Source of the DNA: Treponema sp. | GTDB lineage: Bacteria > Spirochaetota > Spirochaetia > Treponematales > Treponemataceae | Length of the DNA: 51,219 bases | Reading direction: 5' to 3' | Assembly: GCA_017553635.1 (NCBI GenBank) | Contig: JAFZKN010000018.1 | Span: 1 to 51,219 of the forward strand | The notes under the pieces: generated by a model | Told to the model about the DNA's origin: nothing | The model's input: the letters and a program-made list of their open reading frames with translations, nothing else | Database searches by the model: none | Program-made: the position numbers and the translations under genes | In this document: positions 1 through 7,467 of the stretch, piece after piece | Numbering within the stretch: position 1 is the stretch's first letter | Layout: every line of letters begins with the position of its first letter

Positions 1-794
1 AACAGATGGAAATGGAATACTTCTGTAAGCCTGGAACTGAAGACGAGACATTCGACCGCTGGAGAAAAGACCGCTGGCAGTTCTACCTCAAGTACGGTAT
101 TCCTGAAAAACAGCTCAAGTGGCACCACCACGACAAGCTTGCTCACTATGCAAAAGACGCATACGATATTACATACAACTTCCCGATCGGATTTGAAGAA
201 ATTGAAGGTATTCACAGCCGCACAGACTTTGACCTTAGCCAGCACCAGACATACTCAAAGAAAGATATGTCTTATATCGACCAGGAAGACGGAAACAAAA
301 AATATGTTCCATACGTAATCGAAACTTCTGCCGGTTTGAACAGAAACTTCTTAATGTTCCTTTGCGAAGGTTACGAAGAACAGAACGTTGCAGCACCTGG
401 AGAACCGGAAGACTACAGAACAGTTCTTCACCTGGACCCACGCCTTGCACCTATTACAGTTGCAGTATTGCCACTTATGAAAAAAGACGGTCTTGCAGAA
501 AAGGCAAAGGAAATCCAGCATCTTCTTAAGGAAGACTTTGTAACAGATTACGATACTTCAGGTACTGTAGGAAAACGCTACCGCCGTCAGGACGAAGTAG
601 GTACTCCTTTCTGCGTAACAGTAGATTACGACACGATTCAGGAAAAGAAAGAAGACGGTTCTAAAAACGACCTTTTCAATACTGTAACAGTTCGTTTCCG
701 CGATTCAATGGAACAGGAAAGAGTTTCTCTTGATGACCTCGTATTCTTTATCCAGAAAGCAATCAAGAATTACAAGCCAATAGAAAGATCTTAA
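1..794 (+). CDS. glyS: Glycyl-tRNA synthetase, C-terminal part (5' truncated by window)
   Basis: This is the 3' part of the single-chain (alpha2) class II glycyl-tRNA synthetase, which charges tRNA-Gly with glycine in the cytoplasm. The reading frame is open to the left edge, where the codon before the first Met encodes Gln, so the gene starts outside the window. The visible 264 residues open in the conserved QMEMEYF region of the catalytic core, continue through FPIGFEEIEGIHSRTDFDL and ETSAGLNRNFL, and end in an HGTP-type anticodon-binding domain (LDPRLAPITVAVLPL, then SGTVGKRYRRQDEVGTPFCVTVDYDT). C-rich, optimal-looking codons suggest high expression. It is followed by a GAAA-loop hairpin and the aldo/keto reductase gene. 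The assignment is secure; only the N-terminal half is missing. Confidence 0.96.
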   Translation, partial: QMEMEYFCKPGTEDETFDRWRKDRWQFYLKYGIPEKQLKWHHHDKLAHYAKDAYDITYNFPIGFEEIEGIHSRTDFDLSQHQTYSKKDMSYIDQEDGNKKYVPYVIETSAGLNRNFLMFLCEGYEEQNVAAPGEPEDYRTVLHLDPRLAPITVAVLPLMKKDGLAEKAKEIQHLLKEDFVTDYDTSGTVGKRYRRQDEVGTPFCVTVDYDTIQEKKEDGSKNDLFNTVTVRFRDSMEQERVSLDDLVFFIQKAIKNYKPIERS

Positions 795-806
795 GGAAAA
801 AAAATA

Positions 807-822
807 GCGGCAGAAATGCCGC
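807..822. terminator. GAAA-loop hairpin between glyS and the aldo/keto reductase gene
   Basis: GCGGCA (807-812) pairs perfectly with TGCCGC (817-822) around a GAAA tetraloop. The left side carries an eight-A tract (797-804), so on the minus strand this is a stem followed by a U-run. On the plus strand it is followed by TTCAGG and would terminate weakly. It could stop antisense reading into glyS or stabilise the glyS 3' end. The ATG at 816 lies inside it, which argues against that codon as a start. Confidence 0.55.
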
Positions 823-839
823 TTCAGGAGATTCTTAAA

Positions 840-1595
840 TTGGAGTATATTGCATTAGGAAGGTCTAATTTATTAGTCAGCCGCGTCGGATTTGGAGCTA
901 TGTCGCTTAATGAAATAGATTCTGAAGAAGATGCTGCTGTACTGATTCATAAGGCATATGACGCAGGAATTAATTTTTTTGATATTTCTCATTCAATACC
1001 GGAAAGTGAAAAACGTCTCGGCGCATGTCTTTCAGGGATAAGACAGCACATTATTCTTGCAACTAAATCAGATGCTTCAACTAAAAAAGAACTTCTTCAG
1101 GATCTTGATGAAAGTCTTTATGCGCTTCAGTCTGATTATGTAGATCTTTTTCAGTATGATTTTTCTAATGATACTCCGATGGATTTTAAAGAAATTAAAA
1201 ATGTTTTTGAACTTATGCGTGAACGCGGAAAGGTAAAACATTTTGGTTTTGCAACTCAAAATCTTGAACTTGCTGAAGAAATCCTTAAAAATGATTTTTT
1301 TGAAATAATTCAGTTTCCGTTTAATGTTTTAACAAATTCTGATGTTCTTGATCTTGTAAAGCTCTGTCAAAAAAAAGATGTCGGCTTTATTGCAATGAAA
1401 CCTCTTTACGGAGGGCTTGTTCAGAATATTCCTCTTGCAGAAGGTTTTTTCCATCAGTATGAAAATGTAGTTCCTCTGTGGGGTGTCAGAACAGTTGAAG
1501 AATTAAATCAGATTCTGTATTTTAATTCCAATCCACCTGTAATCGATGATAAGTTTAAAGAGGAAGTTGATAAAGTAAGATTGTTTTTCAGTTAG
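840..1595 (+). CDS. Aldo/keto reductase family protein with degenerate catalytic tetrad
   Basis: This is a 251-residue aldo/keto reductase (TIM barrel) family protein. The TTG start at 840 is preferred because AGGAG (826-830) lies 9 nt upstream and gives the family-typical N-terminus MEYIALGRSNLLVSRVGFG. The in-frame ATG at 816 sits in a hairpin with no ribosome site. Family landmarks are GINFFDIS, ESEKRLG, ATKSD (the conserved Lys), YVDLFQYD and a late GFIAMKPLYGG segment. The catalytic Tyr expected five residues after the Asp of FFD is Ile, and the His expected after the YVDLFQ strand is Asp, so ordinary NADPH-dependent carbonyl reduction looks impaired. It may bind cofactor or have a different role. 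Family membership is confident; function is unknown. Confidence 0.8.
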   Translation: MEYIALGRSNLLVSRVGFGAMSLNEIDSEEDAAVLIHKAYDAGINFFDISHSIPESEKRLGACLSGIRQHIILATKSDASTKKELLQDLDESLYALQSDYVDLFQYDFSNDTPMDFKEIKNVFELMRERGKVKHFGFATQNLELAEEILKNDFFEIIQFPFNVLTNSDVLDLVKLCQKKDVGFIAMKPLYGGLVQNIPLAEGFFHQYENVVPLWGVRTVEELNQILYFNSNPPVIDDKFKEEVDKVRLFFS

Positions 1596-1602
1596 AGATT
1601 AG

Positions 1603-2847
1603 TTACTCTTCTTTTTCATTCTGCTTAAGGAACTTAATTGCATCACGTGCTTCTGCGGCATTTAATACACGTGCAATTTTATTAATTCCATCATCAGTTT
1701 CGATTGTGCGTGGATCCCCGTCTGCAGCTTTTTCACCAAGTATCTGTACAATAGGATTTTTCGGATTATCAGAGTTAACATCACATACCTGACCGATTTT
1801 TCCGTTTGCAAGATAAACATATGCACCGATAGGATAAATCGAAAGAGAGTAGAGAAGTGCTTTAATAACGTCGCCGTTGTATTTTGAATTCTGGTTTTTA
1901 AGCATTTCAACCATTGCGTCATAAGTAGAACGTGCTTCGCGGAAGTTTCTCGGAGATGACATTGCTTCGTACGAACATACAACTGAAATGATTTTTGCAT
2001 AATCTGAAATCTTGTCACCGGTAAGATTCTGTGGATAACCTGAACCGTCTTCTCTTTCGTGGTGTTCAAGAATAGAGCGCTGAACTGTAATAGGAAATTC
2101 AGCCTGATTTATAATCTGGTAGCCCAATAGAGGATGAGTTGCAATTTTAGCCCTTTCTGTGTGAGAGAATTTCTTTTCTGACAGATAAAGGTATGATGGC
2201 AGCTTTAACATTCCTATTTCATGCAAAATACAACCTACTCCAAGTTCCTGAAGCTGAGTAAAGTTAAGATGGAGTTTAAGCCCTATTACGATTGCAAAAA
2301 TTGTAGAACGCATTGCATGGCTTACGAGATAGTTTTTTGTACGTGTTTCAACAGAGGGAGAAATACGGAGTACGTAGCGGCGGTTTTCTTTTACAAAAAC
2401 GCAGAGTTCCTTTACCGTTTCAAAAAGTTCATCCTTGTTAAAATCTCCATGAGTTGCATAGCGTGTGTACACAGAATGAATATACGTCATATATTCATTG
2501 TAAACGTTGAGAACGGCATTAAGGCGTGATTTTTCGTTGCTTGTTCCCTGAGCTTTTGCAAGGGCTTCCTTGATGGAAGTATTCATTTTTGGGGCTTCCT
2601 GTACAGGTTCCCCGTTGATATTTACATCTTCAAAATCTGCTTCGTTTATTTTTTCGGTTTCAGCCGGTTTTTCAAATGGATTTGTTCCATCCAGAAGGAC
2701 TTCTGTAATATTCCACATTGCAAGTTCTTTGATGAATTCGCTGGTTACAGGCTGTCCGGCACCTAAGAGAATGAATAATTTGTCTAAAAGCAGATCTCCT
2801 TTAAAAGACTGCTCTGGTTTTAATGTTTCAACTTTTATAGTATTCAT
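1603..2847 (-). CDS. HD-GYP domain protein, probable cyclic-di-GMP phosphodiesterase
   Basis: The 414-residue protein has an N-terminal region resembling the DUF3391 domain that often precedes HD-GYP (residues about 1-55, IKVETLKPEQSFKGDLLLDK), an acidic linker, and a C-terminal HD-GYP domain (about 150-345). HD-GYP proteins hydrolyse cyclic di-GMP with a bi- or trinuclear metal centre. Visible metal and signature motifs are VSHAMRS, CILHEIGMLKLP, ATHPLLGY, EHHEREDGSGYP and YEAMSSPR. The HD dyad is HE and the following GK is GM, a conservative change that leaves activity uncertain. ATG 2847 was chosen; TTG 2859 adds four residues. Neither has a strong ribosome site. A GCCGATAA element upstream suggests the flagellar sigma factor. 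Confidence 0.85.
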   Translation of the reverse strand: MNTIKVETLKPEQSFKGDLLLDKLFILLGAGQPVTSEFIKELAMWNITEVLLDGTNPFEKPAETEKINEADFEDVNINGEPVQEAPKMNTSIKEALAKAQGTSNEKSRLNAVLNVYNEYMTYIHSVYTRYATHGDFNKDELFETVKELCVFVKENRRYVLRISPSVETRTKNYLVSHAMRSTIFAIVIGLKLHLNFTQLQELGVGCILHEIGMLKLPSYLYLSEKKFSHTERAKIATHPLLGYQIINQAEFPITVQRSILEHHEREDGSGYPQNLTGDKISDYAKIISVVCSYEAMSSPRNFREARSTYDAMVEMLKNQNSKYNGDVIKALLYSLSIYPIGAYVYLANGKIGQVCDVNSDNPKNPIVQILGEKAADGDPRTIETDDGINKIARVLNAAEARDAIKFLKQNEKEE

Positions 2848-2872
2848 AAAAAAGACCAATTCTACTTATTTA

Positions 2873-2899
2873 TTATCGGCATAAACTACTCATAATATA
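2873..2899 (-). promoter_or_regulatory. Sigma-28-like promoter of the HD-GYP gene
   Basis: On the minus strand a perfect FliA-type -10 box GCCGATAA (2880 to 2873) is preceded 15 nt upstream by TATA, a 3/4 match to the TAAA -35 box. Predicted transcription starts near 2866, giving a 19-nt leader to the ATG at 2847. The overlapping GATAAT could also serve as a sigma-70 -10 box, though without a good -35. Confidence 0.55.
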
Positions 2900-2955
2900 A
2901 GTAAAAACAGCAAAAAAGGGAATTAGTTTCATAAAAAAAATGGTGTCCAAAACGC

Positions 2956-2982
2956 TAAAGTTTACGGCATTTTTATCGATAA
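2956..2982 (+). promoter_or_regulatory. Sigma-28-like promoter, rightward, with no CDS downstream on its strand
   Basis: TAAAGTTT (2956-2963) equals the extended enterobacterial FliA -35 consensus. After the canonical 15-nt gap from TAAA comes ATCGATAA (2975-2982), a 6/8 match to GCCGATAA. Transcription would start near 2989 and run right. The next coding gene on this strand starts at 7468, so the likely product is the short RNA ended by the terminator at 3053-3092. Confidence 0.6.
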
Positions 2983-2988
2983 TATATA

Positions 2989-3092
2989 TAGGACGGATAA
3001 ATTATAAGGCTGTATAGACATCCAGACGGCTTTGTTATTCGTATTAGAAATTAAGTTGGAGAACTGTGTGAGGTTATTCCAACTTTTTTTTT
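2989..3092 (+). ncRNA. Candidate ~100-nt small RNA between the HD-GYP and maf genes
   Basis: The span runs from the predicted start of the sigma-28-like promoter (about 7 nt past the -10 box) to the end of a strong intrinsic terminator. No ATG-initiated ORF lies in it, and a TTG frame starting near 3031 reads through the terminator, so a peptide is unlikely. It does not resemble the c-di-GMP GEMM riboswitch, SRP RNA or another RNA I recognise. Both flanking genes are tied to motility or c-di-GMP and face the other way. The exact ends are predictions. Confidence 0.5.
3053..3092 (+). terminator. Strong rho-independent terminator, plus strand
   Basis: AAGTTGGA (3053-3060) pairs perfectly with TCCAACTT (3078-3085) around a 17-nt loop, followed by nine T residues (3084-3092). 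The T-run is only on the plus-strand side; the opposite side reads AATTTC, so this does not look like the maf terminator. The nearest plus-strand gene upstream ends 1.4 kb away at 1595. Confidence 0.85.
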
Positions 3093-3101
3093 GCCCTGAT
3101 T

Positions 3102-5051
3102 TTACAGGTATTTCTGGTATTTTTCGATTGCTTCGGTTAATGCTCTGTAAATTACCTTTGAACGGGTAATATTAATAAGAATTTCTGAGTTTTGAGGCCT
3201 TTCCTGCTGCATAAGCTCTTCAAGCTGCCTCTGGGTCGGGAAAACCAGAGAAGCGACTTTTTTTGCCTCCGACTGCATGATAAAGGCATCTGTTTCGTTA
3301 AGGCGCGAAAGTTCAGATGCTGCTTTCTGTTTTGCAATTGCTTCCGGTTCATTTAAAATCTTTTTACATATGTCGAGGCCGCGTTTTGCCCTTGTTTTAA
3401 GTTCGTTAAAAAGTGATTTGAGCGAGTCTAAGGTTCTGTCGAAATCTTTCTCTGTAAAATCAAGAGGTTTTTCTTCTGCGGTTTTTATAAGCTGAATTTT
3501 TTTATCCCGGATTTCGGGTTTTAAAACAAGTTCATTTATATCGCAAAACTGCATAAGTGGAATTTTTAATCCCTTTTTAGAAAGGGTATATGTTTCTACA
3601 TACGGAAGACCTTTTGAACGGTTTTCGTTTTCCTTTGCAATCTGGCTTTCAAACCACCATGCAAAAAGTTTCATTTTGCTGTCGGTAATTATTTCGTTGT
3701 CCTCAAAATCTTTTGCTTTTTCGTTTGCTGCATTGAATAAAATTGAACAGAGCGCATTTTCTGCAGGTTTTGTCCTTAAACTGGTTGTGTGAGATTTTTC
3801 TTCAAAAGTGCTTCCACGGATATGGGTTTTCTTTTGAGGATATCCCAAATCCAGCCCTGTAAAATAAATTTTGTCTGAACCGATGTATTTTGCAAAATCC
3901 CAGCATGATGTAGAAACAGAACCGCCTGCAATTATTTTTCCAAATGATTTTTCATGTAAAAGATTTGTTTCAAAATATCTTCCGAGAGGAAACAGGCTTT
4001 CGATAAAAACTTTTTTTCTTGATTTAACTTTCATTACGCTCGGATACACACTTGATTCTGTTACCAGAACTGAGTCAGAAATATCGCAGTCGAGAATATG
4101 TGTCGCAGCATAATATTGTGGATCTATTAAAAGGACAAAATCGCTTTTAATTTTGTTTTTATTCAAAGTCTTTACTGCAGTATCCACACTTATGATAATC
4201 ATTTTATCCTGAATTTTTTTTAGATACGGAATTGCATCTTCAAGACTTGGACCTGCTGCGACAACGATTGAAGAAAACTTTTTATCAAGTATATTTTTGT
4301 AAATGCTTATTCCTGGTGTGGTTTTAAAATATTTTAAATTTTTTGCACTGTTTTTTAACCAGAGGTTAGAAAATTTTTCGAGAGTACTTGTATTTATTTC
4401 TTCTTTCCGTTTATTTCTTTCTAAAAGTGCAAAAAAAGTTTTAAACCAGCTGTACTGATGCTGTGTCAGAGAGTTTTGTGTAATGACTTTTGTATTTTTA
4501 AGTTCACAGAGCTGCTCTAACAGTGGAATTACGGTTTCCGCCTGAGTCTGTGTTATTATTACGCATTTTTCAGTTTTAAAAACCGGAGTAAAGTCATTTA
4601 CACACATCGAAGCAAATAAATAGCCTGGATCAGGTTCAATAATAACAAGAAGTCTGTCATTAAATTTTGATGCAAACTTAATTGGTGCATAACCTAAACC
4701 TATTCCTGCAAAAATATATGTATCATCAGATTCAATTGTATTTGTCTGTGCTTTATCAGGAATTTTTTCAAAAAGTTTTTCTGCTTCTTTTTCAGGATTG
4801 TATGTCGAGTGAAGGTAAACTCCGTTTTCTTTAACGGTCACTTTATCTGATTTTGAAAACGAAAATTCGAAAAACGGGAATATTGAATTTAAAACTGAAA
4901 GATCATTTTCTTCTGAGATTTTTTTTTCTTTTTCATTTATGAGCGACTGAACATTGTCAAAATCTTTTTTTAGAATTTCATATAGTTCTGGAAAGCGGAT
5001 TTTAAATTGGCTTACATTGTTTAAAAAGATTTTATTCCAGATACAGGTCAA
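3102..5051 (-). CDS. Motility-associated glycosyltransferase, Maf/DUF115 (MptE-like) family
   Basis: The 649-residue protein belongs to the Maf family, whose members attach nonulosonic acid-type sugars to flagellins in several bacteria. The DUF115 core spans about residues 240-430: SSIVVAAGPSLEDAIPYL, MIIISVDTAVKTL, FVLLIDPQ, AGGSVSTSCWDFAKYIG and IYFTGLDLGYPQ. An N-terminal domain with YIFAGIGLGYAP and a helical C-terminus flank it. TTG 5051 is the start: AAAGGA lies 8 nt upstream and no better start follows. It overlaps the ftsI stop by 20 bp, so it is translationally coupled to a septal PBP gene, an unexpected partner. The target glycoprotein is inferred to be flagellar filament. The nucleotide-binding fold is confident; the sugar donor is unknown. 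Confidence 0.82.
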   Translation of the reverse strand: MTCIWNKIFLNNVSQFKIRFPELYEILKKDFDNVQSLINEKEKKISEENDLSVLNSIFPFFEFSFSKSDKVTVKENGVYLHSTYNPEKEAEKLFEKIPDKAQTNTIESDDTYIFAGIGLGYAPIKFASKFNDRLLVIIEPDPGYLFASMCVNDFTPVFKTEKCVIITQTQAETVIPLLEQLCELKNTKVITQNSLTQHQYSWFKTFFALLERNKRKEEINTSTLEKFSNLWLKNSAKNLKYFKTTPGISIYKNILDKKFSSIVVAAGPSLEDAIPYLKKIQDKMIIISVDTAVKTLNKNKIKSDFVLLIDPQYYAATHILDCDISDSVLVTESSVYPSVMKVKSRKKVFIESLFPLGRYFETNLLHEKSFGKIIAGGSVSTSCWDFAKYIGSDKIYFTGLDLGYPQKKTHIRGSTFEEKSHTTSLRTKPAENALCSILFNAANEKAKDFEDNEIITDSKMKLFAWWFESQIAKENENRSKGLPYVETYTLSKKGLKIPLMQFCDINELVLKPEIRDKKIQLIKTAEEKPLDFTEKDFDRTLDSLKSLFNELKTRAKRGLDICKKILNEPEAIAKQKAASELSRLNETDAFIMQSEAKKVASLVFPTQRQLEELMQQERPQNSEILINITRSKVIYRALTEAIEKYQKYL

Positions 5052-6921
5052 TTGTCATATCCTTTGTAATTTTTGTTCCTGCCGGCGGATTCTGTTTTAC
5101 AACCCATCCGTTCCCGTTTATGTTTACATGTATGTCTGCTCTGTCCAAAAGATTTAATAGCTCACGTTTTGATTTGCCTGTAAAGTCTGGAAGGCTTTCT
5201 CCAAGCTTTATTTTCGATGTCTGATGAATCGAAATTTTTCCTGAATGTGCAAGGCTTGCAGCTCCTCCGCGTGTCATTCCGAGGTGATCGATGATAGCGT
5301 CTGCAGATTCCTTTATTACAGGGGCTACGATACGGCTTGCAAACTGGATTCCCTGTGCTTTCTGAATTACGATGTAAAGAATGATTTCCGGATCTTCTGC
5401 CGGGAAAAAAGCAAGACAGTCAGAAAGGAAATCTGTTTCGCTGTATCCACCGTTTTTAGTATCCGGCATCTGAGCGGTTCCTGTTTTTACACCGATTGAT
5501 ATATCTCCAAGGTTTGCCCTCCATCCGATACCTTTTTCTGCACCAGTCTGCATGCAGCTTAAAATATATGCGGCAGTTTCAGGTTTGATTACCTGCTGTC
5601 TGTATTCCGGTTCGTGAGCATATTCGATGTTTCCTTCTTTGTCAGTTATCTTTGAAAGAATTGTCAGTTGAACACCTTTTCCTTTGTTTGCAATATACGT
5701 TGCAGCCTCAAGCATCTGAATTGCTGAGATTCCGACTTCCTGTCCGATTGAGATTGTCATTTTTGAACGTGCTGACCAGTATTTGTCATTTGTGCTTTTT
5801 AATGAACCGGAAGTTTCACCTGGAAGTTCAAGTCCTGTCCTCTGTCCAAATCCAAAGCCACGGAGTTTTGCAAGGAAAGTTTCTGTATTCAGTCTGTCGG
5901 TTATCTGTGCTGTGACATCGTTGCATGAAACTTCAAGTGCTCCACGTGCAGTAAGATATCCGTGATGAGAAAGACATGTAATCTTTACTTTTTCACCGGA
6001 TGACATTGTTTTTTCAAAAATTCCGTCACATAAAAAAAGTTCATCCTGACGGAAAACATTTTCGTCATAAGCTGCTGCTATGCTGAATACTTTAAAAACA
6101 GAACCTGGTTCAAACTGTGTCATTGCAGGTCTGTCTATTGTCTGCTCAATTGTTGCTGTCCCATATTCGTTGAGGTTTACGGAAGGGAGGCTTATGTAAG
6201 AAAGTATTTCGCCTGTTTTTGCAGAAGCTGCAAGAAGCATGAGGTTTGCACCCTGTGTAGTTTCGAGAGCTTCTCTCGCAATTTTTTCAAGCTTGTACTG
6301 TAGGTTTGCATCAATTGTAAGGTAAACGTTTTTTCCCTGTTCTATTTTTCCCTGATTGGATTTCGGGACAGGAGAAAGATATCTCTGCATCGAATATTCA
6401 ACACCGGCAAGACCGACTCCGTCATCTCCCATGTAACCGATTAACTGGGAAGCAAGCTCATTTTCGGGATAAATGCGTCCGGGAATTTTATCAAAGCGTG
6501 CAAAGTTATATTTTTTTTCTTTTATTATCTGACGAAGCTCTTCGTATGTAACCTGATCAAGTTTTTTCTTAAGATAGATAAAGCGTGATGTTTTTGGATT
6601 CGATTTTGCATTTTCAATTGTTGTCTTAACTTCCTCTGTTGTAAGACCGAGTGAAGGAGCAACGTCAGAAGCAAACTGTGCAACGTTTTCTATGTTTTTC
6701 GGAGTAATGCCGAAGTGATAAAAGTTTGTCTGAACTGCAAGAGGTTTCCCGTTTCTGTCGACTATAGAACCACGTTCAACCTGGGGAACGGGTGGAGCAA
6801 TTACCTGTTTAGGTGTAAATGCAAGTTTTCCGAAAGCAAAGATTATTATTGCTGTAAAAACGGCGCAGATTGAACCTAAGAAAATAAGTCTGTACTTTGA
6901 ATAAAAATCGTTTACCTGCAT
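5032..6921 (-). CDS. ftsI: Septal peptidoglycan transpeptidase (FtsI/PBP3-type) with C-terminal PASTA domain
   Basis: This 629-residue class B penicillin-binding protein cross-links septal peptidoglycan in the periplasm. Residues 11-31 form one membrane anchor (LIFLGSICAVFTAIIIFAFG). The PBP dimerisation domain begins with RGSIVDRNGKPLA. The transpeptidase domain holds the active-site serine in SVFK (about 277-280), the SCN triad and the KTGT motif. A PASTA domain closes the protein (about 570-629, DFTGKSKRELLNLL to NPPAGTKITKDMTIDLYLE), as in spirochaete and Gram-positive PBPs that bind muropeptide or beta-lactam. The start overlaps lepB by 10 bp and the end overlaps maf by 20 bp, indicating one operon lepB-ftsI-maf. 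FtsI is preferred over an elongation PBP2 because of the RGSIVDRNG and PASTA layout. Confidence 0.9.
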   Translation of the reverse strand: MQVNDFYSKYRLIFLGSICAVFTAIIIFAFGKLAFTPKQVIAPPVPQVERGSIVDRNGKPLAVQTNFYHFGITPKNIENVAQFASDVAPSLGLTTEEVKTTIENAKSNPKTSRFIYLKKKLDQVTYEELRQIIKEKKYNFARFDKIPGRIYPENELASQLIGYMGDDGVGLAGVEYSMQRYLSPVPKSNQGKIEQGKNVYLTIDANLQYKLEKIAREALETTQGANLMLLAASAKTGEILSYISLPSVNLNEYGTATIEQTIDRPAMTQFEPGSVFKVFSIAAAYDENVFRQDELFLCDGIFEKTMSSGEKVKITCLSHHGYLTARGALEVSCNDVTAQITDRLNTETFLAKLRGFGFGQRTGLELPGETSGSLKSTNDKYWSARSKMTISIGQEVGISAIQMLEAATYIANKGKGVQLTILSKITDKEGNIEYAHEPEYRQQVIKPETAAYILSCMQTGAEKGIGWRANLGDISIGVKTGTAQMPDTKNGGYSETDFLSDCLAFFPAEDPEIILYIVIQKAQGIQFASRIVAPVIKESADAIIDHLGMTRGGAASLAHSGKISIHQTSKIKLGESLPDFTGKSKRELLNLLDRADIHVNINGNGWVVKQNPPAGTKITKDMTIDLYLE

Positions 6922-7421
6922 ATAACTTTCCCCAGTATGTTAGTTACAGGAATAAATCCATAATTTCGTGAATCAAAACTTTCTTCGTAATTGTCACCAA
7001 TTGCAAGAATATAACCCTCTGGAACTTCAGTGCAGTTTTTAAGGTTTTCGTACTGATCTAAAGTAAGAGGAATCTGTTTATCAAGATTCACTAATAAAAT
7101 ATAACTTGAATTTGTCAAATAATCTAGAGTGCCTTTTTCTACAGCGATACATCGTTTTACAACCAGATTGTTATTGTAAAGATAGATTACTATGTCGTTT
7201 TCTTTGGGACTGTTCCATCGGATCAGAAGTTTTGAACCGAATGGATTCGGAATACCGTAGGCAAGTTTATTTACGAAAATTGTCTGTTTATCCTGAATGG
7301 CAGGACTCATGCTTGAACCGTCCACAGTCAGAAATTCGAACGCAAAGAGCTTGATGACGGAAGCGATAATTAAACCTATGAAAATACAGTAAGCAATGGA
7401 AAGCGGTTTACTTTTCTTCAT
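6912..7421 (-). CDS. lepB: Signal peptidase I
   Basis: This 169-residue S26 family leader peptidase cleaves signal peptides from exported proteins at the outer face of the inner membrane. One N-terminal membrane helix (about residues 10-28) precedes box B with the nucleophile serine (VDGSSMSPAI), box C/D with the general-base lysine (DIVIYLYNNNLVVKRCIAV), and box E (GYILAIGDNYEESFDSRNYGFIP, with the conserved GDN and SRxYG). It is small, like many Gram-positive and spirochaete type I peptidases. It heads the lepB-ftsI-maf operon. There is no Shine-Dalgarno sequence, and the inferred promoter places the transcript start at the ATG. Confidence 0.93.
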   Translation of the reverse strand: MKKSKPLSIAYCIFIGLIIASVIKLFAFEFLTVDGSSMSPAIQDKQTIFVNKLAYGIPNPFGSKLLIRWNSPKENDIVIYLYNNNLVVKRCIAVEKGTLDYLTNSSYILLVNLDKQIPLTLDQYENLKNCTEVPEGYILAIGDNYEESFDSRNYGFIPVTNILGKVICR

Positions 7422-7428
7422 ATATTTT

Positions 7429-7457
7429 ATTCTAATATGTCAATTAAAATCTGTCGA
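7429..7457 (-). promoter_or_regulatory. lepB operon promoter, predicted leaderless
   Basis: On the minus strand TCGACA (7457-7452; 5/6 to TTGACA), a 17-nt spacer and TAGAAT (7434-7429; 5/6 to TATAAT) form a sigma-70 promoter. Exactly 7 nt separate the -10 box from the lepB ATG at 7421, so the first transcribed base should be the A of the start codon or its neighbour. No ribosome site is present. Confidence 0.6.
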
Positions 7458-7467
7458 TAGTCATGAT

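Noticed and set aside
7396..7467. N-terminal extension of the LysM/M23 protein
   Set aside because: It overlaps the start of the divergent lepB gene and contains its promoter; the residues do not form a signal peptide in the usual position relative to the real membrane helix.
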